From positions 49,439 to 113,438 of the forward strand of contig JAOARW010000070.1 of the NCBI GenBank assembly GCA_025210475.1: a stretch of DNA of 64,000 bases. Reading direction: 5' to 3'. Position 1 is the first letter of the stretch. Each line of letters begins with the position of its first letter. The notes beneath the pieces are model-generated. The model was not told where the DNA came from and ran no database searches. It saw only the letters and a program-made list of their open reading frames with translations. Of the stretch, positions 46,893 to 55,837 are shown in pieces. The translations under genes and the position numbers were made by a program. Source of the DNA: Carboxylicivirga sp. GTDB lineage: Bacteria > Bacteroidota > Bacteroidia > Bacteroidales > Marinilabiliaceae.

Positions 46893-48287
46893 ATGACCTT
46901 AAATAATTTTAAAGAGATGAGATTAGCTACATTTACTTTGATACTGCTTCTGGCTTTACCATTGTCTGGTATAGCACAGAATGAAAAGTGGAACGAAACA
47001 GAACAACAAAAAGAAGATCGCCTGGCCTGGTGGACCAATGATCGCTTTGGAATGTTTGTGCACTGGGGACTCTACGCTTTACCGGCCCGCCACGAATGGG
47101 TGCAGATGCGCGAGCGATTAACAACAGAGCAATACAGCAAGTATTTCGAACGTTTTAATCCGGATTTATATAATCCAAAAGAGTGGGCGCGTAAAGCTAA
47201 AGAGGCGGGTATGAAATATGTTGTTCTCACAACCAAGCACCACGAAGGTTTTTGTCTTTTTGATTCAAAATATACCGATTATAAATCCACCAATACGCCC
47301 ATCGCTAAGGATTTGGTGAAGGAATATGTTGAAGCACTTCGTTCAGAAGGATTAAAGGTGGGGTTTTATTATTCACTAATTGACTGGCATCACCCTCATT
47401 ATACGGTGGATCGCATTCATCCCTTGCGCCCCAATAATAAGAGGGATTACAAAAAACTGAATAAAGGTCGCGATATGAATATTTATCGCGAGTACCTTCA
47501 TAATCAAATAAAGGAACTGCTAAGTAATTATGGTACTGTTGATTTGTTATGGCTCGATTATTCGTTTCCGGGTGAGTTTGGTAAAGATCGCAACGACTGG
47601 GATTCAGAGAAACTGATTGATATGGTTCGTACTTTACAGCCGGGTATCATTGTAAACGATCGCCTCGATCTGAAAGATATGAGCAAGGGGTGGGATTTTA
47701 CCACTCCAGAGCAGTTTAAGGTAGCTGAATGGCCAACTTACGATGGCAAACGTATTCCATGGGAAACCTGCCAGACCTTTAGTGGCTCATGGGGCTACTA
47801 CCGCGATGAACATACCTGGAAGGATACCAAACAACTACTTGTTTTGTTAATTGAGTCGGTTAGTAAAGGTGGTAATTTGCTTTTGAATGTTGGCCCTACC
47901 GGACGTGGTAATTTTGATGAAAGGGCAGATAAAGCTTTAGCAGCTATGGGTAACTGGATGAAGTACAATAGTCGTGCAATTTACGGTTGCACCCAGGCGC
48001 CTGAAGAATATTCAGTGCCGGATCATTCATTACTGACGTACAATCCGGAAACGAAGCGTTTATATATTCACTTACTGGATTATCCCCTTCAAAACTTCCG
48101 CTTAAAAGGCATGAAAGGAAAGGTGAAGTACGCACAATTTTTACACGATGCTTCAGAAATCAAAATATCAGCACCATACGGCCATTGGATTAAAGAGAAG
48201 TTAGGGGAGGATGATCTTAATTTAAGTTTACCGGTTACAAAGCCCAATGTTGAAATTCCGGTGATTGAGATCTTTCTTGAAGATTAA
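46893..48287 (+). CDS. GH29 alpha-L-fucosidase, exported (copy 3)
   Basis: Fucosidase of 464 residues. ATG 46893 has AGGAG upstream; the internal ATG 46917 would give a more compact signal (MRLATFTLILLLALPLSGIAQ), so either is possible. Motifs: DRFGMFVHWGLYALPARHEW, MKYVVLTTKHHEGFCLFDSK, LKVGFYYSLIDWHHP, nucleophile D222 in LLWLDYSFPG, and SKGGNLLLNVGPTGRG. The nucleophile context DYS differs from the DG of the other two GH29 proteins, suggesting a different subgroup. No accessory module. Co-transcribed with GH89 and followed by a terminator. Confidence 0.92.
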   Translation: MTLNNFKEMRLATFTLILLLALPLSGIAQNEKWNETEQQKEDRLAWWTNDRFGMFVHWGLYALPARHEWVQMRERLTTEQYSKYFERFNPDLYNPKEWARKAKEAGMKYVVLTTKHHEGFCLFDSKYTDYKSTNTPIAKDLVKEYVEALRSEGLKVGFYYSLIDWHHPHYTVDRIHPLRPNNKRDYKKLNKGRDMNIYREYLHNQIKELLSNYGTVDLLWLDYSFPGEFGKDRNDWDSEKLIDMVRTLQPGIIVNDRLDLKDMSKGWDFTTPEQFKVAEWPTYDGKRIPWETCQTFSGSWGYYRDEHTWKDTKQLLVLLIESVSKGGNLLLNVGPTGRGNFDERADKALAAMGNWMKYNSRAIYGCTQAPEEYSVPDHSLLTYNPETKRLYIHLLDYPLQNFRLKGMKGKVKYAQFLHDASEIKISAPYGHWIKEKLGEDDLNLSLPVTKPNVEIPVIEIFLED

Positions 48288-48325
48288 TTAAATCGTTTGA
48301 ACTAAAAAATACAAAACCTAAAAAT

Positions 48326-48381
48326 CAATGGTTTGAAGGATTAGGACGCTGAATTAATACTTCTGCAAGCCATTGTTTTTT
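48326..48381 (+). terminator. Terminator-like hairpin after GH29
   Basis: CAATGGTTTG pairs with CAAGCCATTG (one G-U) around 30 bases, followed by six T. The remainder of the gap to 48618 shows only a 7-bp inverted repeat (TGCCTGA / TCAGGCA, 48426-48454) and no gene. Confidence 0.55.
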
Positions 48382-48618
48382 AATCAACTTGGTAACAATA
48401 CCAACTGCCAGGTTAGTTAATCTATTGCCTGAAATCATAGTAGGTAATCAGGCATGTTTAATGACGTAAATTTTAGCTGGTTTGAGATCTGATTAAATGG
48501 TAGTTTCCTTGTTAGTGCACTGTGTGCAATGTACTAAGCACAATAAGCAACTACTCTTAGTGTGGACTCTATTATAAAAGTTTCAAAATAAAATTATACA
48601 TCAATAATTACATACAAA

Positions 48619-50694
48619 ATGAAGAAATTACAGTTTGCATTACTTTTTCTAATGACTTGTTTTTTAATAGCATGCCAGGGAAAGAGTGAGTTTACAATAG
48701 AAAATAACTCCGTTTCGCGGACATTATCGATCGCCGACGGGCATGTTAAAACCATTTCAATAAAAAATAAACTAGCCGCTAAAGAACTGGATATCATAAA
48801 TAGTGATGAGTTTCGTATTCGCATTTCCAAAGGAACCCATATCGAAGGAACCGATATTGTTTTGAAAAGCAGCGACTTTAATGTGGATAAGGTATTGAAG
48901 GAGGATGCTGATGGTTTATCGTTGCTATTGTCAAATGACGAACACGATCTGCAATTGGAGCTAAATTATGAAACATGTGCAGGGAAAGATTTTATGCGAA
49001 AGTACCTTAAGGTTATTACCAGCAAGGATTGGACTTTGGAACGCATTGATGTGGATTGCATTGAGTTAAAAGATATTTATCAGCCTTATCAGGAAAAACA
49101 AATAACGGCCTGGGGACCTGCCAAATGGCGTCCTGGTTTGGGACAGCCACTGTACACAAAAGAAACGGCAAGTTATTGGGGTGTTGAGTTTCCCGCTTCT
49201 TACAACTATGTCGAGGATCAGTCGGCTTATTGTGGTTATCTGTGTGGAAAAAACATTAAGGAGGGCACTACATACACCACCTATAAATCGGTACTTGGAG
49301 TTGGCGATGATGCCGCTTTTGTTCAGGATGCCTTCTTTGCCTATATCGATGAGGTTCGAATTCGCCCATTGCGCTTACAAGTGCAGTATAACAGTTGGTT
49401 CGACTTTTGGAGCAAGGTAACACGCGAGTCGTTTGCCGGAAGCGTAAAAAAGGTAAGTCAAGAATTAAACGAGGAGCGACAGGTACCACCTTTGAGTGCC
49501 TTTGTTATTGATGACGGTTGGCAAAATTCGCATATTGACTGGAGCGATAAAGTGTGGAAGGTAAATGAAGAGCGTTTTGATAAAAATCTGGAAAGCAGTA
49601 AAAAGACCGTTAATGAAGCTAAATCGCAGTTAGGTTTGTGGCTAAGCCCGGGATGTAATTTTGGTGCCCGCCCGGCAGTACCGCTTATGCGAAAAAAAGG
49701 GATGGAGGCATTGGATGAGTACATGTCACTGGCAGGGCCTCAATACATGCAGTTACTTGAAGACCGCATGTTGGAGTTAACCGAGCAAGGGGTTAGCTAT
49801 TTTAAGCTGGATGGTTTATTTGGGCATTTGAACAGAAGGGAGTTTGACTTGGAAGGTGGTGACTATATGCCACGGATGCCCCAGTTGGATACTAATGGTT
49901 TTAAGCCGGCAGATGAACGCTTGAATGATCCTAAATACGACGAGTTAAAATCTTATTACCTGGTGGCTGGTTCCGAACGTTTAATGGAAATATTTAAGAA
50001 GCAGCACAAGATAAATCCGGAAGTTTACATTGTAATTTCGAATGGTGCCTACCTGAGTCCCTGGTGGTTAATGTATATCGATGCCGTTTGGATGATAAAT
50101 GCCGGGGATGCGGCTGGAGGAAGTAATCGAACCGAAGAGTTGGTCTATCGCGACGGCGTTTATTACGATACCTGGGTGACAGAAAAGACTCAATTTCCTA
50201 TCAATTCGGTTTTTAACCACGAGCCAAAGAAGACGAAGACAGGCGAGAGTCGTGAGAAATTTAGTGAGTACCTGTGGATGAACCTTTCGCGCGGAACCGG
50301 CTTTGTGGAACTTTATATTGTTACCAACAACTTATCGGAAGCAGATTGGGATGTGTTGGCTGATGGCCTGAAATGGGCGCACAAGGCCTTTCCATATTTT
50401 AAGCTTTCGCGCATGCATGGCGGAAATCCAAAGAAAAAGGAGGTTTATGGCTACAGTGGCTGGAATCAAAAAGGTGGTTATATTTCATTCCATAATCCAT
50501 CGAATCAAACACAGACATACAGGGTGAAACTGGATAGACAATTGGGATTAATTGAAAATAATGCGGAGTTTACAATTACATCTCCCTTACATAATGCCAG
50601 GGAAATGGAAGGAAAAACAGTCCGAAGTAATGGAGAGTTGGAAATTAGTCTGACACCCGGTGAAGTTAAAGTGTTGGACTTTGTGACCAGGTAG
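48619..50694 (+). CDS. GH36-like (clan GH-D) alpha-galactosidase / alpha-N-acetylgalactosaminidase-type lipoprotein
   Basis: Lipoprotein of 691 residues with lipobox LIAC (Cys about 19). An N-terminal beta-sandwich (about 25-265) precedes a TIM barrel (about 275-590): LQVQYNSWFDFWSKV, LSAFVIDDGWQNSH, QLGLWLSPGCNFG, nucleophile candidate D398 in SYFKLDGLFGH, and AVWMINAGDAAGGSNRTE as the likely acid region; a C-terminal beta domain follows. The DDGWQ and KLDG blocks are typical of clan GH-D. Whether galactose or GalNAc is the substrate cannot be read from the sequence. Single-gene unit. Confidence 0.75.
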   Translation: MKKLQFALLFLMTCFLIACQGKSEFTIENNSVSRTLSIADGHVKTISIKNKLAAKELDIINSDEFRIRISKGTHIEGTDIVLKSSDFNVDKVLKEDADGLSLLLSNDEHDLQLELNYETCAGKDFMRKYLKVITSKDWTLERIDVDCIELKDIYQPYQEKQITAWGPAKWRPGLGQPLYTKETASYWGVEFPASYNYVEDQSAYCGYLCGKNIKEGTTYTTYKSVLGVGDDAAFVQDAFFAYIDEVRIRPLRLQVQYNSWFDFWSKVTRESFAGSVKKVSQELNEERQVPPLSAFVIDDGWQNSHIDWSDKVWKVNEERFDKNLESSKKTVNEAKSQLGLWLSPGCNFGARPAVPLMRKKGMEALDEYMSLAGPQYMQLLEDRMLELTEQGVSYFKLDGLFGHLNRREFDLEGGDYMPRMPQLDTNGFKPADERLNDPKYDELKSYYLVAGSERLMEIFKKQHKINPEVYIVISNGAYLSPWWLMYIDAVWMINAGDAAGGSNRTEELVYRDGVYYDTWVTEKTQFPINSVFNHEPKKTKTGESREKFSEYLWMNLSRGTGFVELYIVTNNLSEADWDVLADGLKWAHKAFPYFKLSRMHGGNPKKKEVYGYSGWNQKGGYISFHNPSNQTQTYRVKLDRQLGLIENNAEFTITSPLHNAREMEGKTVRSNGELEISLTPGEVKVLDFVTR

Positions 50695-50765
50695 TGCAAA
50701 ATATACTAACGATTGACGATGGAAGGAACTTTCAGAGCAAAGTTTGATATCGTTGTGTTAATGAT

Positions 50766-50847
50766 CTGTAAGGTCTGAATGTAAAAGCGCAGGGTGAAAA
50801 TCCTGCGTTCGATAAAATGAGAATTAAGCGCTGAAGGTGCGATACAT
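50766..50847 (+). repeat. Dispersed hairpin repeat, solo copy
   Basis: Same order of elements as the 209-bp repeats at 61.2 kb: CTGTAAGG, then a stem-loop (GCGCAGG...CCTGCG), an A-rich spacer, and GCGCTGAAGGTGCG. The stem bases differ from the other copies yet still pair. It lies just after the GH36-like gene. Confidence 0.7.
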
Positions 50848-50906
50848 TAAACTGTATAACTGCGATTAAAATATATTACGCAGTATTATAATATTTAAAA
50901 CTTGGA

Positions 50907-50950
50907 AAACTCCCATTGTGTTAATTGTTGCACAGTGGGAGTTTCTTTAT
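50907..50950 (+). terminator. Rho-independent terminator
   Basis: A 14-bp stem (AAACTCCCATTGTG / CACAGTGGGAGTTT, one mismatch) with a 10-base loop and CTTTATTT tail. It ends the GH36-like transcript and encloses the solo repeat in its 3' untranslated region. Confidence 0.75.
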
Positions 50951-50968
50951 TTCGCTGCTTATCGGCTA

Positions 50969-50982
50969 TTTTGCCGGCAAAA
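50969..50982. promoter_or_regulatory. Perfect 14-bp palindrome TTTTGCCGGCAAAA
   Basis: It lies 103 bases ahead of the Gfo/Idh/MocA gene. A protein-binding site is possible, but it occurs only once in the window and does not match the other palindrome. Confidence 0.3.
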
Positions 50983-51084
50983 CAAGCACATTGCAACAAA
51001 TATCAGGCATTGTTAATTCATTTGTCGTGCTCCAAACATAATTGAGGCAACTACTTTTATGATTCAACTTAAACAAGTCGAATC

Positions 51085-52509
51085 ATGGACAAATCTGGAA
51101 AAAATCAAAGACGTGAATTTTTAAAAACCAGTGCTCTTGCATTAGGTGCAATAACAATTTTACCACGTCATATTATAGGAGCCACACGCACTTCAGTTGC
51201 TCCCAGCGATAAAGTAAATCTGGCCTGTGTGGGAATTGGCCACCGAGGTGCTGGTGTTGTAAATGCCTTGCATGCTACCGGCCTGGCCAACATAGTTGCA
51301 TTGTGTGATGTGGATATGGGTGCCAAACATACGACCGAAATCATGAATAAGTTTCCAAATGCTCGTCGTTTCCGCGATTTCAGGGAGATGTTTGACAAGA
51401 TGGGCAAAGAAATTGATGCCGTCAGTATTGCCACACCGGATTTTTCTCATTTCCCCATTACCATGTTATCCATGTCATTAGGCAAGCATGTTTATGTGGA
51501 AAAGCCTTTGGCGCGCACCTTCAACGAAAACGAATTAATGATGCTGGCTGCCCGTAAATATAAAGTAGCCACGCAAATGGGTAACCAGGGCCACTCAGAA
51601 GCCAACTATTTCCAGTTTAAAACCTGGGTTGATGCAGGCATTATCAAAGATGTAACAGCCATTACGGCTCATATGAATGGAAAAAGGCGTTGGCACGGCT
51701 GGGATACAAACATGAAGGGTTTCCCAAAAGGACAGCCTATACCTGAAACAATGGACTGGGATACCTGGTTAGGAACAGCACAACATCATGATTACCACCA
51801 GGATTTTCACCATGGACAATGGCGTTGCTGGTATGACTTCGGTATGGGTGCTTTAGGTGATTGGGGAGCACACATTATGGATACGGCACACGAATTCTTG
51901 AATCTGGGCTTACCGTATGAGGTTGATCCGCTTAAGATCGAAGGACATAATTCATTGTTTTTCCCGCAAGCCTCAACTTTAGCCTTCCGTTTCCCCAAGC
52001 GCAAAGGCATGCCTGCATGTGATATTACCTGGTACGATGGTGTAAATAATGTACCATCAGTACCCGAGGGTTATGGCGTTTCTGAGCTTGACCCTAATAT
52101 ACCACCTGTGGGCAATGGTAAAATACAGCCCGCCAAATTAAATCCGGGTAAGATTATTTACGGTAAAGACCTCATGTTTAAAGGTGGTTCTCATGGTAGC
52201 ACACTTAAAATTATCCCTGAAGAGGCAGCTAAAGATATGGCAGGTAAGCTGCCTGAAGTACCTCAAAGCACCTCTAATCATTTTGCTAACTTCCTGAAAG
52301 GATGTAAAGGCGAAGAGAAGTGTCGTTCAAATTTTGATGTGGCTGCTCCATTAAGCCAGGTGTTTAATTTGGGTGTCATCGCCCAGCAAATGAATGCTAA
52401 AATCAAATTTAATGCTAAACGCAAGGAAATCACGAATCATAAACTGGCCAATCAATTATTGGTGGGTGCACCGCCTCGTAAAGGTTGGGAAGAGTTTTAT
52501 AAATTATAG
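51085..52509 (+). CDS. Tat-exported Gfo/Idh/MocA-family oxidoreductase
   Basis: NAD(P)-dependent oxidoreductase-like protein of 474 residues exported in folded form: the twin-arginine signal is RREFLKTSALALGA (about residues 9-22). The Rossmann fold begins at about 44 (VNLACVGIGHRGAGVVNAL), with the family motif EKPLARTF near 139-146, and the C-terminal substrate domain shows GKRRWHGWDTNM, WRCWYDFGMGALGDWGAHIMDTA. Members of this family either oxidise sugars or, as GH109, cleave glycosides by an NAD-dependent route. I see no clear GH109 signature. Its cofactor would be carried out folded through Tat. Single-gene unit. Confidence 0.85.
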   Translation: MDKSGKNQRREFLKTSALALGAITILPRHIIGATRTSVAPSDKVNLACVGIGHRGAGVVNALHATGLANIVALCDVDMGAKHTTEIMNKFPNARRFRDFREMFDKMGKEIDAVSIATPDFSHFPITMLSMSLGKHVYVEKPLARTFNENELMMLAARKYKVATQMGNQGHSEANYFQFKTWVDAGIIKDVTAITAHMNGKRRWHGWDTNMKGFPKGQPIPETMDWDTWLGTAQHHDYHQDFHHGQWRCWYDFGMGALGDWGAHIMDTAHEFLNLGLPYEVDPLKIEGHNSLFFPQASTLAFRFPKRKGMPACDITWYDGVNNVPSVPEGYGVSELDPNIPPVGNGKIQPAKLNPGKIIYGKDLMFKGGSHGSTLKIIPEEAAKDMAGKLPEVPQSTSNHFANFLKGCKGEEKCRSNFDVAAPLSQVFNLGVIAQQMNAKIKFNAKRKEITNHKLANQLLVGAPPRKGWEEFYKL

Positions 52510-52616
52510 ACCTTATTTAAACAAAATTAGTGCATCATAATAGAAGTGGAATCGGGTTTGGGCGAAGTAGTAATTGGTAAATGTTAAATTAGGAATACTT
52601 TGTTCAGACAATCGGG

Positions 52617-52656
52617 AACGGTTCAGAGGGTAATTGCTGCCTTTTGAACCGTTTTT
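52617..52656 (+). terminator. Rho-independent terminator
   Basis: Stem AACGGTTCA / TGAACCGTT, extended by AGAGGG/CCTTTT-like pairing inside, then a T-rich tail. It ends the oxidoreductase transcript. The rest of the gap to 52888 shows nothing else. Confidence 0.75.
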
Positions 52657-52888
52657 GTTTTAATATATCTATGTGTATGCTTAAGTTAAGGTGGAAAAAC
52701 GCAGCTTGCAATATTCAGTAAATCAGCAATCTGAATAATAGAGTGCATTTTCTGAAAGATCGGAAACATCCGTTTAGTACTTCTTTTTAATATTTGGTGA
52801 AAGTAAATTCTAAACTCAGCTGCCAACAGAGAGATTGGTTGACGAAAAGTTTATTTACAAGCTACATTAGTTAATAAAAATTCACCTT

Positions 52889-54967
52889 ATGAAAACGAAT
52901 TTTCCAATTTTAATAATCGCCTTCTTATTTCTGACAGGTTGTAAAACATCTGATGAAATTAACCTGAGCACGCTATTAAATGAAATGGTCGATCGCGATC
53001 AAATTACATATTTCCCTGAAACGAATTACCGATGCTTACAGGCCAGCAGTTACAATCGTGAGTCTGTATCACTTGATCAGCCGGGTTGGTTTGCCGACAG
53101 CGATGGCATTGGTTTCATTCGCATCGAAGAGAAGAATGGTCAAAATGAGTGGGTGATTATGGAAGATGAAGGGCCGGGGGTGATTACCAAGATTTGGGCG
53201 GTTTGTTTTTATTATGGATTAAATGATACGATCGGAGCCAACATTAAAATATACCTGGATGGTGCCAGTGAACCGGTTATAAATACCAACTTTTTTGCCT
53301 TGGTGAAAGGACAGGATTTTATCAAACCACCATTTGCAGATGAATCAACACGTGCTGGCAATCTGTATTTTCCGATTCCCTATGGTAAAAGCTGCAAAAT
53401 AACGATGGATAAAAAAGCTTTTTATAACATCGTCAATTATCGCAGTTATCCGCAAGGAAGCAAGGTGCGGACCTTTACAATGGAGGAGTTTAATTCAGCA
53501 CAGAAGGTTCGCGAAGATGTAGCACAACAATTGCTTACTGCCACTAATAACAGTGAGAATCAGAAAGAAGTTGTTGCCGAGCTAAGCAAAGGAGAAGAGC
53601 TAAGAGTCGATCTGCCTAATGGTGCGAAAGCTGTCAGGCACCTCGAGGTAAAGCTGGAAGGGGTAGCTGATTTGCCACAAGCATTGCGTTCTATCGTTCT
53701 AAGTGGAACATTTGATGGTAATGAAACCGTTTGGACTCCTCTGGGCGATTTCTTTAATAATGTGGGTAAAATACAAGCTTTTAAAATGTGGGAGCGCGAA
53801 GTTCAGGAAGATGGTACCTTGATCTGTCGTTGGGTAATGCCCTATGAAAACTCAGGCCTTATTCAATTAAAAAATCTATACGACGACACATATAAAGTGC
53901 GTTTAAAGGTGAGAACCTCCGATTATAAGTGGAATGACAATAGTATGCATTTTTATGCCTCGTGGCGAATGGACACGCCAACGCCCACTTTCCCGTTGTT
54001 TGATTGGAATTTTCTGGAGGCTCAGGGCCGGGGAGTGGTTGTAGGTGATCAGTGGACGGTCTTAAATCCGCGCGAAGGCTGGTGGGGCGAAGGCGATGAG
54101 AAAATTTATGTAGATGACGATTTTGAACGCAATTTCCCTTCTCATTTTGGTACCGGAACCGAAGATTATTATGGTTGGGCTGGTGGAGTGGTGCCAACTC
54201 CGGCCGATCAATTCTCTAAGCCCTTTTTAGGAAATGTGATCGTAGCCAATCCCCGCTCCATGGGTTACAATGTCTGTTCGCGAACCCGTGTGCTGGATGC
54301 GATCCCTTTTAATGAGCGCATTCGTTTCGATGTGGAATCATCTTGTGGTACGCGTCAACGCTGGCATTATCTGCAATATTCACAAACCACCTTTTGGTAT
54401 GGGGCTCCGGGTGTTCAACACAATCGTCAGGCCTTACCAGAGATGGCCTCGAGGAAGTTGCCTACTTTGGAAGGATTACAGGCTAAAGTTGAGGCGGCTA
54501 AAAAGGAACAGTACATTGTGGATGGGGCTTTGGAAGCCGAGATTTTGGCGATTACAGATAAGAGTGAAGGAGTTAAAGAAAAACATGCCGTCATACCCGT
54601 TTGGGGCGAAATCAGTAGCGGCCAGCTCAAAAATATCTGGTTCGAAAAGAAAGGTGATTATGCGACTATGAAAATTACCGAACAATTTGAAGCCTCTGAT
54701 TTAAAGATTTGTGCTGCTGTGGGACCAATGTGTGGTGCTTTTGATATTTATGTCAATGGCGAGAAACGGGCATCTCAGGACCTATACTCCAATCATGGCG
54801 GGATGACGAATCCTTACATCGATCTTGGCAAATGCCAACCCAAAGACAATGCTTTTGTGCTAAAGTTTGTTTTCAAGGGTGCTAATACAAAAGCACACGC
54901 TAAGCAAAAGAAATATGCCTTAGGTATTGATTTCTTTTTGATTGAGAATAATTTCCTGAAGCGATAA
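52889..54967 (+). CDS. GH172 (DUF2961) lipoprotein, long form with C-terminal module
   Basis: Lipoprotein of 692 residues (lipobox LTGC, Cys about 18). GH172 core about 30-540: EGPGVITKIWAVCFYYGL, IYLDGASEPVI, FPIPYGKSCKITMD, HFYASWRMDTPTP, then WWGEGDEKIYVDDD with E401 and FGTGTEDYYGWAGG with E425, the acidic pair expected for catalysis. After the core a separate beta domain (about 585-690, WGEISSGQLKNIWFEKKG, FDIYVNGEKRASQD) resembles a carbohydrate-binding sandwich. First gene of a four-gene unit with esterase, TIM-barrel lipoprotein and the 941-residue enzyme. Confidence 0.87.
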   Translation: MKTNFPILIIAFLFLTGCKTSDEINLSTLLNEMVDRDQITYFPETNYRCLQASSYNRESVSLDQPGWFADSDGIGFIRIEEKNGQNEWVIMEDEGPGVITKIWAVCFYYGLNDTIGANIKIYLDGASEPVINTNFFALVKGQDFIKPPFADESTRAGNLYFPIPYGKSCKITMDKKAFYNIVNYRSYPQGSKVRTFTMEEFNSAQKVREDVAQQLLTATNNSENQKEVVAELSKGEELRVDLPNGAKAVRHLEVKLEGVADLPQALRSIVLSGTFDGNETVWTPLGDFFNNVGKIQAFKMWEREVQEDGTLICRWVMPYENSGLIQLKNLYDDTYKVRLKVRTSDYKWNDNSMHFYASWRMDTPTPTFPLFDWNFLEAQGRGVVVGDQWTVLNPREGWWGEGDEKIYVDDDFERNFPSHFGTGTEDYYGWAGGVVPTPADQFSKPFLGNVIVANPRSMGYNVCSRTRVLDAIPFNERIRFDVESSCGTRQRWHYLQYSQTTFWYGAPGVQHNRQALPEMASRKLPTLEGLQAKVEAAKKEQYIVDGALEAEILAITDKSEGVKEKHAVIPVWGEISSGQLKNIWFEKKGDYATMKITEQFEASDLKICAAVGPMCGAFDIYVNGEKRASQDLYSNHGGMTNPYIDLGKCQPKDNAFVLKFVFKGANTKAHAKQKKYALGIDFFLIENNFLKR

Positions 54968-54995
54968 GCGTAAATCGTGATTTAATTAGAACGAA

Positions 54996-55826
54996 ATGAA
55001 AAACTATAAAATACTCATCATCTTATTTTTACTTAGCGCATTAATCTCTCCTCAGCTTTGGGCTAAAGAAACGATCAAGGCTAAAAAGAAAGATGTTCAT
55101 ATTTTTATTTTAATGGGACAATCCAATATGGCCGGATATGGTGAACTACTGCCTGAGGATACGCTGACGATTAATGGAGCCTGGATGTTAAGAGGCTGGA
55201 CCAGCCAAAGGGGAAATTTTACTTGGCAGCCAGCCAAACACCCAATTCATAATCGTTTGGGTAGTGATCAGTTTGGATTGGCCGGGCCGTTTGCCAAAGC
55301 CTATCTGAAGGTGAATCCGGGTGTTGAAATTGCATTTATTCCAGTTGCCTACGGTGGTGCTGAAATACGATCACTCCATAAAGGTACCGATGTATATCGA
55401 GATGCGGTTAATAAAGCTCAGTGGGCAAAATCGCAGGGAGTGATTAAGGGCGTTTTATGGCATCAGGGAGAATCAGACACGGTTACGCCTGAAAAGGCTG
55501 AGGCTTACGGTGGAAACCTTAAACAGTTAATCATCGATCTAAGAAATGATTTGAATAACAAAGACCTACCGTTTATGATTGGTAATCTGGCTGAGTTTTA
55601 TGGAACAGGGCCTGATCATTGCAAACCGGAGCGTGTTAAATCCATTAATAAGGTGAGAAACACCTTACGCGATATGCCCAATCAATTGGATAATGTGGCT
55701 TTTGTTGAATCAACCGGTTTAAAGGCCCGGGAGCATCACAAGGTACATTTCAATCGTGAATCACTCATCTTGTTCGGCGAACGATATGCGGTGGCATTCG
55801 AACAATTAATCGACGATAAACTTTAA
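54996..55826 (+). CDS. SGNH-type sialate O-acetylesterase-like enzyme (SASA domain)
   Basis: Exported carbohydrate esterase of 276 residues with a Sec signal (about 1-23, ending LWAKE). Block I holds the nucleophile, Ser43 in ILMGQSNMAGYG; GGAEIRS and VLWHQGESDT are the oxyanion and block III regions; the catalytic His is probably in HHKVHFNRESL near the C terminus. Family members remove acetyl groups from sialic acids or from plant and mucin glycans. It suggests that the target glycan is O-acetylated. Spacing is 28 bases to GH172 and 11 to the next gene. Confidence 0.87.
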   Translation: MKNYKILIILFLLSALISPQLWAKETIKAKKKDVHIFILMGQSNMAGYGELLPEDTLTINGAWMLRGWTSQRGNFTWQPAKHPIHNRLGSDQFGLAGPFAKAYLKVNPGVEIAFIPVAYGGAEIRSLHKGTDVYRDAVNKAQWAKSQGVIKGVLWHQGESDTVTPEKAEAYGGNLKQLIIDLRNDLNNKDLPFMIGNLAEFYGTGPDHCKPERVKSINKVRNTLRDMPNQLDNVAFVESTGLKAREHHKVHFNRESLILFGERYAVAFEQLIDDKL

Positions 55827-55837
55827 AATACTTGATA

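Noticed and set aside
51085..52509. GH109 assignment
   Set aside because: The fold and Tat signal fit, but many Gfo/Idh/MocA proteins share these and I saw no GH109-specific block.
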